This document shows, piece by piece, positions 8,081 through 15,487 of a stretch of DNA of 36,540 nucleotides. A program made the translations under genes and the position numbers. Below the pieces are notes generated by a model that did not search any database, had not been told where the DNA came from, and was given only the letters and a program-made list of their open reading frames with translations. Source of the stretch: CAVWDI01 sp046259385 (GTDB lineage: Bacteria; Chloroflexota; Anaerolineae; Anaerolineales; UBA4823); the NCBI GenBank assembly GCA_046259385.1, contig JBJYWI010000241.1:1-36540 (forward strand), read 5' to 3'. Numbering within the stretch: position 1 is the first letter of the stretch; each line of letters opens with the position of its first letter.

Positions 8081-8356
8081 ATGCCAAGCATTGAAATTGT
8101 TGTTAATCACTCTGTTGGTTTACACGCCAGACCCGCTGCAGAATTTGTAAAAACAGCATCTTCATTTCCGTGCGATATTCAAGTTTGTAATTTAACAACC
8201 CAGGGTGATCCCGTAAATGCAAAAAGTATTTTAAGTGTGTTGACATTGGGAGTTAACAAAGGACACTGTATTCGTGTTGATGCGGAAGGTGAAGCGGCTG
8301 AACAAGCGTTATCTAGGATTCAAGAACTTGTGGAATCTAATTTCGGGGAAGCATAA
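8081..8356 (+). CDS. HPr phosphocarrier protein
   Basis: HPr carries phosphate from Enzyme I to EIIA. From ATG 8081 (GGAGG six bases upstream; the frame also has an unneeded TTG three bases earlier) the protein has 91 residues. The phosphorylated histidine then falls exactly at His15 in GLHARPAAEFV. The regulatory serine region is also kept: VNAKSILSVLTLGV, with Ser49 at the position of Gram-positive Ser46. This implies HPr-kinase-type control could exist, but no kinase gene is in the window. Enzyme I starts two bases after its stop. Confidence 0.95.
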   Translation: MPSIEIVVNHSVGLHARPAAEFVKTASSFPCDIQVCNLTTQGDPVNAKSILSVLTLGVNKGHCIRVDAEGEAAEQALSRIQELVESNFGEA

Positions 8357-8358
8357 TT

Positions 8359-10074
8359 GTGGGAAAAACAATACATGGAATAGGCGCCTCGTCGGGAATC
8401 ACCATTGGTCCTGTCTGGATATACAACCCAATCGAAGTTAGAGTAAAGAGGTTACAGAACCAAGACCCTGCAAGTGAAATATCGAGGTTGACTGAAGCGA
8501 TTTCGCAGGCAAAAAACCAGTTGTTAACTTTATATAAAAAAGCATTGGAAGAAATTGGCGCTGAAGAAGCAGCCATCTTTGATGCTCATATTTTATTTCT
8601 TGACGATCCAGAATTTATTAAATCCATCCACATCAAACTGAAGGAAGAATGTGTCAACGCGGAAGCAGCAGTGGAAGAGGAAGTTGAGCGGTTTGCTGCC
8701 GAGATGCTCGCTTTGCAGGATGAGTACTTTCAAGCACGTGCGCAGGATATCCGGGATGTAGGGCGCAGGATAATTTATTGTCTGTCTGGTGTGGATACAG
8801 AAGCCATTTCTAAGCCTAATAAGCCTGTGATCATCGTTGCGGATGATCTTACCCCATCAGATACCGTTCAATTCGACCGGGAAAGTATACTTGGGTTTTG
8901 CATTCGCAAAGGTGGGCCTACATCTCATACAGCCATCCTGGCCAGGAGTCTCGGCGTGCCAGCTGCGGTATCCGTCCCATTTCGTTTTGAAGATATTGAA
9001 AACTGTCAGTTGTTGATCCTTAATGGTGACAGTGGAATGCTGACTATTAATCCGGACGAAGAACAGTGCGGCTATGCAGAACAAGAAATCGATAGCCGGG
9101 CTTCACAATGGAAGTTGCAGTTAGCGGCATCATCTCAACCTGCAACCTCAAAGGATGGTGCGACCTTCGAAATCGTTGCCAATATTGGCAACATAAGTGA
9201 TGCAAAACAGGCTGTCGAATTCGGAGCAGAGGGGGTCGGCTTATTGAGAACAGAATTCCTTTATCTGGATCGGCTTAGTATGCCTACAGAAGAGGAACAG
9301 GTTGAATCATACGGGGAAATTTTTGATGTGATGGGAAGCCGCCCAGTTGTCGTGAGAACTCTGGATATAGGAGGGGACAAAGCGGTTGAATACCTGGGGT
9401 TAAGGGAAGAAACAAACCCGTTTCTTGGATGGCGGGCGATAAGGATGATCAGTGAAAAGCCAGAGGTCCTATCTGGCCAATACAGAGCGCTTTTACGAGC
9501 AGGTGTAAATACCGATTTAAGGATAATGATCCCGCTTGTGTCCAGTATAGAGGAAGTTGTCCTTGCCCGCCAATTACTGGAAAAAGCGCGCAAAGCACTA
9601 TCTGAGGAAAATATCCCCCAGGCGGAGATGCTTCAGTTCGGAATAATGGTGGAGGTGCCTTCCGCTGCTCTACTAGTTGAACATATTGCCAGACATGTCG
9701 ATTTTTTCAGCATAGGCACGAACGACTTAACCCAGTATACACTGGCGGTTGACAGAACCAATGAGAGGGTCGCTGACCTCGCCAGCCCTTTCCATCCTTC
9801 GGTTATCCGGCTGATCGCCAGAACAATAGAAAAAGCCCATGATCATGGGAAATGGGTTGGATTGTGCGGTGAAATGGCAGGGGATCCATGCGCCATACCT
9901 TTGTTGATCGGGCTGGGATTGGATGAATTCAGTATGGCGCCAGTCCGGATTCCTCCAGTAAAAGAGATAATCCGAAAACTGGATAAGAAGTGGTGTGAAG
10001 ATATAGCAGATAAAGCAATGCAATTCTCATCGACAGATGAGGTGGTTATGTTATTAAATTCAAGCGTTGGCTAG
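8359..10074 (+). CDS. ptsI: PTS Enzyme I (phosphoenolpyruvate-protein phosphotransferase)
   Basis: Enzyme I takes phosphate from PEP, releases pyruvate and phosphorylates HPr. The active histidine is His190 in GGPTSHTAILARS. The PEP-binding barrel shows GVGLLRTEFLYLDR, the FGIMVEVPSAALL and SIGTNDLTQYTLAVDR stretches, and the C-terminal cysteine in GLCGEMAGD. The length of 571 residues is normal. The start is GTG 8359, two bases after the HPr stop, with GGGGAA upstream. Having HPr and Enzyme I inside the same cluster as the permease makes the phosphorelay complete and probably dedicated. Confidence 0.95.
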   Translation: MGKTIHGIGASSGITIGPVWIYNPIEVRVKRLQNQDPASEISRLTEAISQAKNQLLTLYKKALEEIGAEEAAIFDAHILFLDDPEFIKSIHIKLKEECVNAEAAVEEEVERFAAEMLALQDEYFQARAQDIRDVGRRIIYCLSGVDTEAISKPNKPVIIVADDLTPSDTVQFDRESILGFCIRKGGPTSHTAILARSLGVPAAVSVPFRFEDIENCQLLILNGDSGMLTINPDEEQCGYAEQEIDSRASQWKLQLAASSQPATSKDGATFEIVANIGNISDAKQAVEFGAEGVGLLRTEFLYLDRLSMPTEEEQVESYGEIFDVMGSRPVVVRTLDIGGDKAVEYLGLREETNPFLGWRAIRMISEKPEVLSGQYRALLRAGVNTDLRIMIPLVSSIEEVVLARQLLEKARKALSEENIPQAEMLQFGIMVEVPSAALLVEHIARHVDFFSIGTNDLTQYTLAVDRTNERVADLASPFHPSVIRLIARTIEKAHDHGKWVGLCGEMAGDPCAIPLLIGLGLDEFSMAPVRIPPVKEIIRKLDKKWCEDIADKAMQFSSTDEVVMLLNSSVG

Positions 10075-10111
10075 AGCAGATTAATTATATTTAAAAAGGA
10101 AGGTTGTTGAT

Positions 10112-10489
10112 ATGGGCGTTGTACATCGATTTATGGGAAATACAGAACAGGACAGGTACACTTGGGATGGGGTTGAGGCGGAAAAGTATGATGCGCCAGG
10201 ATTTGAAGGAGTTATTAAAAATGTTCTTGTGGGTCCAAGAGAAGAGGCTCCAAATTTCATCATTCGCTACTTTCAGATTGAGCCTGGAGGAAGCAGCCGG
10301 CTTGAGCGCCACCCACACGATCATGGAGTTGTCATTTTGAATGGCGAAGCGCGGGTGCAGATTAATGAACAGTTTGAACAATTACGACCATTTGATGTTG
10401 TATATGTATCAGGAGATGATTTACACCAATTTGTAAATACTGGAGACAAAACACTTGGATTCATCTGCGTGATAAAGGCAAATATTTAG
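10112..10489 (+). CDS. Single-domain cupin protein
   Basis: This 125-residue protein is a small beta-barrel cupin. Likely metal ligands are the HPHDH cluster (His67, His69, His71) and His105 in the second motif (GDDLHQFVN). The usual glutamate of cupin motif 1 is not evident. AAGGAAGG precedes the ATG. It lies 37 bases after Enzyme I and 12 bases before the aldolase, so it is probably co-transcribed. By context it may be a sugar or sugar-phosphate isomerase/epimerase or a binding protein for the transported substrate. That is inference; no specific family was recognised. Confidence 0.8.
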   Translation: MGVVHRFMGNTEQDRYTWDGVEAEKYDAPGFEGVIKNVLVGPREEAPNFIIRYFQIEPGGSSRLERHPHDHGVVILNGEARVQINEQFEQLRPFDVVYVSGDDLHQFVNTGDKTLGFICVIKANI

Positions 10490-10501
10490 GATAAATACAG
10501 G

Positions 10502-11254
10502 ATGGAACAATTTAAAATTCTAGACGAGTTAGTTAATTTATCTCATGAGTTAGGGATAGAATCTCGAGAACTAGTTATCCTTGGTGAAGGAAACCTGAGT
10601 GCGGATATTGGCGACGGGACGTTCTGGGTAAAAGCTTCAGGGAGTAATATGGCTGCTATTTCTCCTGAAGGGTTCAGTAGAGTGCGATTTGATGTTGTAA
10701 TGGAACTTGCAGCGAAAGAGAACCCAACAGAAAAAGAAATTGTTGGTGGATTGCGTGCAGCCCTTTTTGACAAGAAGATGAAGCAGCCTTCTATAGAGAC
10801 CTTTTTGCATGCAGTTGGTCTCAAGGATACCGGTGCGAAGTTTATAGCCCATACTCATCCAACAGCTGTGCTGTCAATTTTGTGCAGTAAATCCAGCGCA
10901 GAACCATTTTTGAGACATATTTTCCCTGAAACGATTCCCATCTGTGGAGTTACCCCTGGAATTGTGCCATATGTTGATCCAGGATTCGCTTTAGCCAAGG
11001 CATTTCGGGATTCTATTAAGGATTACCAGAACAAACATGGGAAATCACCTAAAACTCTGTTTATGATAAACCATGGTCTTGTGGCTCTAGGAGATTCAGC
11101 TCAGGAAGCGTTAAATATTACATTGATAACAGATAAATGGGCTCGTATTTTATTGGGTACAATGGCAAACAATGGACCGAAGTTCCTGACGGACAAACAG
11201 GTCCATCGATTTGCAGAAAGGCTTGATGAAAAACTGCGTCAAGAGCAGTTATGA
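10502..11254 (+). CDS. Class II (zinc) aldolase/adducin-family protein
   Basis: The family includes fuculose-1-phosphate and rhamnulose-1-phosphate aldolases and ribulose-5-phosphate epimerase; typical aldolases split a ketose 1-phosphate into DHAP and an aldehyde. Visible features are GEGNLSA (28-34) and KASGSNM for phosphate binding, the acid/base glutamate position Glu99 (PSIET), and zinc ligands His117, His119 (HTHP) and His191 (NHGL). The length of 250 residues is slightly above the ~215 of FucA. As last gene of the PTS cluster it is the best candidate for cleaving the imported phosphosugar. It converges on the next gene with a gap of only seven bases. Confidence 0.85.
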   Translation: MEQFKILDELVNLSHELGIESRELVILGEGNLSADIGDGTFWVKASGSNMAAISPEGFSRVRFDVVMELAAKENPTEKEIVGGLRAALFDKKMKQPSIETFLHAVGLKDTGAKFIAHTHPTAVLSILCSKSSAEPFLRHIFPETIPICGVTPGIVPYVDPGFALAKAFRDSIKDYQNKHGKSPKTLFMINHGLVALGDSAQEALNITLITDKWARILLGTMANNGPKFLTDKQVHRFAERLDEKLRQEQL

Positions 11255-11261
11255 TCTGGAT

Positions 11262-12341
11262 TCAGACTCTTGGAATTTCCCGTTCCAGAAAATAGAGTTT
11301 TAAATCCCCAAAGCCCTTTATTTCGAAAACCCCTCTCTCAGAACAGTGGAAATCATCTTTGATCAACTGATATGTATCTTCATTTAAAGTAATCTGCATA
11401 GGCTCAGAAACCGTCTCCATCCGGGCTGCAAGATTAACTCCAGGACCGAAAATATCATAGACATATTTCTGAATGCCTACCAGCGAACCAATTACTGGTC
11501 CTGAGTTTATCCCAATCCTGCAGTGCCAAGCTTCCTGGTGAGCTGAATTACGCCGCTCAATATAACGCAGCATTCGCAGCGCTACTTTGGCGATATTATG
11601 AGCGTGGTCAGGGGTGGATTCTGGCAGACCTGAGACCGCCATATATGAATCGCCGACAGTCCTGATCCGCTCACAATCAAAAAGGTCAGTGATGCGGTCG
11701 AATACTGTGAATATATCGTTGAGTTCAGTAACCAAAGAAGCTGCATCGCGGGAGATCTCCATTTCGGTGTGACCGACAAAATCAAGCAGCAGGATAGTCG
11801 CATTTTCAAATAATTGAGGGGTCACAGTTCCGTAATCCTTCATTTCTTCATATACGGATTTTGGCATTATGTTCAATAAGAGACGTTCTGCTCGCTCTTT
11901 CTCTCGCTCTAGTTCGCGCGAATTCTTCTCTGCAATCTTGGAATAAGATTCAAGCATGTATTCAGCTTGCTTCTGCTTGGAAATATCAATACACTCAACC
12001 ACTGCTCTATCTGCAAATTGTTCAGATAGAATTCGGATCTCAACAGATACAGGCATGCTGCGTCCGCTTGTCTCAGTTTCAATTTCCAGTGAATATGCTC
12101 GACCTTTCTCCATTCTTGTGCGTGCCCGTTCCTCATTAAAACCGGGTATTCTTTTGGAGAGCGGCTCGTCCACATCGCTGCCTGGAGGAAACCATTTAAA
12201 GAAGTTTGCGTTTTCAAAGAGAATCTGCCAGTCCTCAATTTGAACCAGCGCAATGCCAGAGTTAAGGGACCGAGTTAATTGCGCAAGAATTTCTGTATCT
12301 GGAGTTGTTACCATATCCGAATTCTCACCTGGTGTCATCAT
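11262..12341 (-). CDS. PAS-domain class III adenylate/guanylate cyclase
   Basis: The protein makes a cyclic nucleotide. Residues about 18-122 form a PAS sensor; about 123-155 a charged coiled coil; LLLNIMPKSVYEEMKDYG is the cyclase transducer linker; about 182-355 is the catalytic domain. Metal aspartates are Asp187 (LLLDFVGHT) and Asp231 (TVGDSYMAV). The adenine-selecting aspartate is Asp296 (VYDIFG), and Asn303/Arg307 (VNLAARM) are intact. The usual substrate lysine, four residues before Asp231, is Arg227. No transmembrane segment is seen, so it is cytoplasmic. ATG 12341 overlaps the globin's TGA in a TGATG junction, so translation is coupled. Adenylate rather than guanylate cyclase is more likely. 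Confidence 0.9.
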   Translation of the reverse strand: MMTPGENSDMVTTPDTEILAQLTRSLNSGIALVQIEDWQILFENANFFKWFPPGSDVDEPLSKRIPGFNEERARTRMEKGRAYSLEIETETSGRSMPVSVEIRILSEQFADRAVVECIDISKQKQAEYMLESYSKIAEKNSRELEREKERAERLLLNIMPKSVYEEMKDYGTVTPQLFENATILLLDFVGHTEMEISRDAASLVTELNDIFTVFDRITDLFDCERIRTVGDSYMAVSGLPESTPDHAHNIAKVALRMLRYIERRNSAHQEAWHCRIGINSGPVIGSLVGIQKYVYDIFGPGVNLAARMETVSEPMQITLNEDTYQLIKDDFHCSERGVFEIKGFGDLKLYFLEREIPRV

Positions 12342-12703
12342 CAACCTCTTTTAACAATAAAATTCTTGCGGCTCATTACTTCTCTTTCAACCTGCTCCAT
12401 GTCTTCATCCGCAAAATTGAAATCTTCAAGTGTTTCCATAAGCATATCGACCGCTTCCATGAACGCAGTTTCTGTTATGCCAAGATGAGCATGAACCCGT
12501 TCAAGGTGATCATTTGTGTAACTGGCTGGTCCGCCCATCATGGAGGCGATAAATTTTGTTTGATGATCAATCAAGCGTTTCATATTCGTGCTGCTAAAAT
12601 ATGGGCTTGTCACTGGTGAATCGATAATCTTGTTGTAGAAACTCGATACAATCCGGCTTACACTGGCAAAACCTCCGTAGCGTTCAAATATTGTCTGGCT
12701 CAT
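12341..12703 (-). CDS. Truncated haemoglobin, group I (TrHbN-like)
   Basis: This 120-residue globin has the group I pattern FERYGGFASV, FYNKI, PYFSSTNMKRL, MMGGPASYT. The proximal haem ligand is His71 (VHAHLGI). The distal pocket keeps Tyr23 at B10 and Gln48 at E11, the pair used by mycobacterial TrHbN for tight O2 binding and NO detoxification. AAGGA lies nine bases before the ATG. Its stop codon overlaps the start of the PAS/cyclase gene. The pairing suggests a gas (O2 or NO) input to cyclic-nucleotide signalling, or that the globin is merely regulated with it; the former is inference. Confidence 0.92.
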   Translation of the reverse strand: MSQTIFERYGGFASVSRIVSSFYNKIIDSPVTSPYFSSTNMKRLIDHQTKFIASMMGGPASYTNDHLERVHAHLGITETAFMEAVDMLMETLEDFNFADEDMEQVEREVMSRKNFIVKRG

Positions 12704-12765
12704 TTATGAAATCCTTTTTCGATATTGAAGTTTATTTATTTCTTATCTTTTATGCTTGTTTCAAT

Positions 12766-12789
12766 TTGGACTAACGGTGTCCAATTATA
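12766..12789 (-). promoter_or_regulatory. -10 box and adjoining inverted repeat before the globin-cyclase operon
   Basis: On the minus strand a perfect TATAAT (12789-12784) is followed directly by TTGGAC-N7-GTCCAA (12784-12766). The expected transcription start falls within this inverted repeat, so a bound protein would block initiation. I see no good -35 box, which would fit an activator-dependent promoter. The regulator is unknown. Confidence 0.5.
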
Positions 12790-12810
12790 CAACAATAAGC
12801 AATATACAGG

Positions 12811-13704
12811 TTAGAATAAATGAGTATGTAATTCAAGCATTGATTTCGCCCGTTGAATAACCGAGGTTAAGATGAGTGATCGATCCATTTTTGAGGCAGG
12901 AATATCTGAAATATAGAAAGGATTTTCAAAGGTGAGATTTGGAATCAGGTTATATTTTTGAGGGTTGAACAATTGCTGCATGATCTGAATTCCCTCTGCG
13001 ACTTTTTGTTTTTGTCGAATATCTTTGAATAGGCGAGTTATTGGGTGTTTGAGAACCGAGGGTGAGAGAACTCCACTGATAATTGCGACCTGTACCTGGG
13101 TTTGAGGAACCTTTCGTAGAATTAAGTCCAGACTGCGTGACCAGCTTTTTAAGGATTCTGCGGCCCCAGGTAGAACTGCTGGGTCAGGTTCGACAGCGCC
13201 TCTTGGAAACAGGAGCAACGATAAGCCGTTCTCTAAGTGTTTAATTATTTCTCTGACGACTGCCATCCTCTCCCCAAAATTTTGGCTTATAAAAATTAGA
13301 TGTTTGCTTGTGTGTTGAAGGTTGCGGAGAAATGGAAATCCACCAGCTACGATTTTCAAATCTTTTCGGGGAAGGCTGGAGGCAATCACAACCTCGTCAA
13401 AAGTTCCCGGGTGGTTGGACACTACTAGCAACGGTCCGTTCTGGGGAACAACATCTGCTCCTGAAATCTTTACATCAGAGACAAAATTTGGAAGTAGATC
13501 CTGCATGGCATCCCGAATATTGCCGTAATTTTCAACGAATTTATCAAACCTGGCAGCCAGTTGTGAGAATTTATTTGCCGGTGGCCAGACAATCGGCCAC
13601 ATAATCTTTCTTGGTAAACCCTCGGCTATCGGTCCCAATCCGCGGAAGAGATCGTCGATAATTGCATTTCGCAGAAAAGAAACATCTGTGGTTTTGGCTT
13701 CCAT
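12811..13704 (-). CDS. PlsC-like lysophospholipid acyltransferase family protein
   Basis: This glycerolipid acyltransferase-type protein probably transfers acyl chains in membrane lipid synthesis. Motif I is NHPGTFD (His98 to Asp103, the HX4D catalytic pair). The third motif appears as LFPRGAVEPDP where classical PlsC has FPEGTRS, so Glu is replaced by Arg. No clear transmembrane helix is seen, unlike most PlsC. The length of 297 residues is a little above average. GAAGGAT precedes the ATG. It lies upstream of the globin gene with a separate promoter between, so the two are probably separate units. The exact acceptor is not known. Confidence 0.82.
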   Translation of the reverse strand: MEAKTTDVSFLRNAIIDDLFRGLGPIAEGLPRKIMWPIVWPPANKFSQLAARFDKFVENYGNIRDAMQDLLPNFVSDVKISGADVVPQNGPLLVVSNHPGTFDEVVIASSLPRKDLKIVAGGFPFLRNLQHTSKHLIFISQNFGERMAVVREIIKHLENGLSLLLFPRGAVEPDPAVLPGAAESLKSWSRSLDLILRKVPQTQVQVAIISGVLSPSVLKHPITRLFKDIRQKQKVAEGIQIMQQLFNPQKYNLIPNLTFENPFYISDIPASKMDRSLILTSVIQRAKSMLELHTHLF

Positions 13705-13840
13705 ATATCCTTCTCAAAATTGTTGTAAGGTATCACGTGATTATATTCTTAATTTTGGTAAGTATTTTTATTCGAATTTGTTATTGAATAGATCAATAAA
13801 TGTTGTCCTGAAAGATTATAAATTTATAAGAGATGAAATT

Positions 13841-14875
13841 TCAACTGAACAACTTGCCAATTTCATCCCTCTCGAATCGCGAAAAAGTAAAATTTTCACC
13901 ATTCTTTTTATAGAAAACAATTGGATCCTTAGAGTGACGTTCAAAAATGCAATCAGACAATCCTCCAATTTCTGTAACAGCTATCTCTGCCGTATGTAGA
14001 CCTTGTTGGACATTCATAACATCATCTCTGGGAACAGCGATCAGGAGCGATCCAGAAGCGATCGCGCCCAACGGGTCAATATTAAATATTTTGCAGATTT
14101 TTTTGGAGAGTTTATATATTGGAATTTTATCCAATTCGACCTCAACCGATAATTGGCATGCTTCTGCGAGCTCCCATAAAGCTGTGGCTAATCCTCCTTC
14201 AGTGGGATCATGCATCGCATGGACAGTGCCGGAGGCAATAGCTATTTGAGCATCCTTGAGAATGCTTATGCCTGGTTGTAGATTGAAATTACCTGCCTGA
14301 GATAATTCTTCTTCGCTTATACCACTTAACAACCTGGTACTGAATTCATGTGCAAGAACCGCCGTGGCTTCAATAGGAATACCTTTTGTAAGCAATAATC
14401 GATCGCCAGATTGTGCACCGAGCGGTGATATTAACCGGTCTTTTTCAACTTCTCCGATCATTATTCCTACCAGGATCGTGCGTTCGATTCCATAAGTAAT
14501 TTCGGTATGCCCTCCCAGGTAAGTTGCGCCAATTTCAGTGCAGGATTGAATAATCTGAGCCTGGATGTGCTTAACCAATTTCGTTGTTGTTCGCGCTTCA
14601 GGCAGCAGAATCGTTGCGAGAAACCAGCGTGGTATTGCCCCAGTTGTTGCGATATCGTTTGCACAAATCGTGACTGCATACCAGCCGATGTTCGCGGCAG
14701 TAAAGGTTATCGGATCGGTTTTCACGACCAGATATTTTGCACCGGCATCAATTACTGTGCAGTCGATTCCAACTCCTGGGCCTTGTACCACCCTGGAATC
14801 AGTAATATGTACTTCCCCAATAAGCGTTCTGAGAAGATCTACTGGCAGTTTGCCAACCGGCAGGTATTCACCCAT
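13841..14875 (-). CDS. AIR-synthase-like (PurM/HypE/SelD superfamily) protein
   Basis: The fold is the ATP-binding PurM/HypE superfamily: the N-terminal half has KTDPITFTAANIGWYAVTI and ANDIATTGAIPRWF, and the C-terminal half has MHDPTEGGLATALWELAE and PLGAIASGSLLIAVP. It resembles HypE in order but lacks HypE's C-terminal PRxC cysteine, so it is not a hydrogenase maturation HypE. PurM activity is also unlikely because no other purine genes are present. Related proteins of unknown function occur in archaea and Chloroflexota. It lies downstream of the PF04008 gene and the ferredoxin oxidoreductase, on the same strand, perhaps in one operon. Confidence 0.8.
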   Translation of the reverse strand: MGEYLPVGKLPVDLLRTLIGEVHITDSRVVQGPGVGIDCTVIDAGAKYLVVKTDPITFTAANIGWYAVTICANDIATTGAIPRWFLATILLPEARTTTKLVKHIQAQIIQSCTEIGATYLGGHTEITYGIERTILVGIMIGEVEKDRLISPLGAQSGDRLLLTKGIPIEATAVLAHEFSTRLLSGISEEELSQAGNFNLQPGISILKDAQIAIASGTVHAMHDPTEGGLATALWELAEACQLSVEVELDKIPIYKLSKKICKIFNIDPLGAIASGSLLIAVPRDDVMNVQQGLHTAEIAVTEIGGLSDCIFERHSKDPIVFYKKNGENFTFSRFERDEIGKLFS

Positions 14876-14953
14876 AGTCTATCTAAATGAATTTTTATTT
14901 ACCAGAGTAAATTTATTTGTAAATGGGTTTTGACCTGAACACCATCAGGTTTC

Positions 14954-15442
14954 TCAGGATTTATACCCAATCATTCTCAGGAAATCTTTCCGCCAGGCGA
15001 CATCGGACTGCGTTTCCACTCCTTTTGGTGGCAACCCATCAACTACACCAAGGATCCCTCTCCCCTGGTCAGTTTCCGCAATAATTACCTGGGTGGGATT
15101 TGCAGTCGCGCAGTATATCCGGCAAACCTCCGGGATCATTTTGATTACATTAAGCACGTTAATTGGGTAAAAGTCTTCACCTAAAAATATGATAAAACTG
15201 TGTCCCGCGCCAATTTCGAGCGAATTTTTTTCTGCCAGCGCAATCAGTTCTTCATCTGTACCTGTGCTCCGAACCAGGCACTTACCTGAGGCTTCACTGA
15301 AAGCCAAGCCAAACTTGATATTTGGCACAGTTGTAATCAGCGCTTCATGAATGTCTTCAACGGTTTTTATGAAGTGGCTTTGTCCAAGGATGAAATTTAA
15401 TTCCAACGGTTTTTCTATTTTTACTATTGAGAATTCCATCAT
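14954..15442 (-). CDS. PF04008 'adenosine-specific kinase' family protein
   Basis: The protein matches this small archaeal/thermophile-type family along its whole length: GLAFSEASGKCLVRSTGTDEE is followed by IGAGHSFIIFLG, PINVLNVIKMIPEVCRIYCA, TANPTQVIIAETDQGRGILG, and the end WRKDFLRMIGYKS. The family name comes from a structural/binding proposal and the physiological reaction is not firmly known. The length of 162 residues is normal. Two ATGs are available (15442 and 15439); GGAG is placed slightly better for the second. Its position between the ferredoxin oxidoreductase and the AIR-synthase-like gene may point to a shared, undefined pathway. Confidence 0.88.
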   Translation of the reverse strand: MMEFSIVKIEKPLELNFILGQSHFIKTVEDIHEALITTVPNIKFGLAFSEASGKCLVRSTGTDEELIALAEKNSLEIGAGHSFIIFLGEDFYPINVLNVIKMIPEVCRIYCATANPTQVIIAETDQGRGILGVVDGLPPKGVETQSDVAWRKDFLRMIGYKS

Positions 15443-15487
15443 TCTCTCCTTTTTGTTAAAAATGATTGTTGTTTATACTGAGAATCG

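Noticed and set aside
13841..14875. HypE hydrogenase maturation protein or PurM
   Set aside because: The C-terminal HypE cysteine motif is missing and no hydrogenase or purine genes are nearby.
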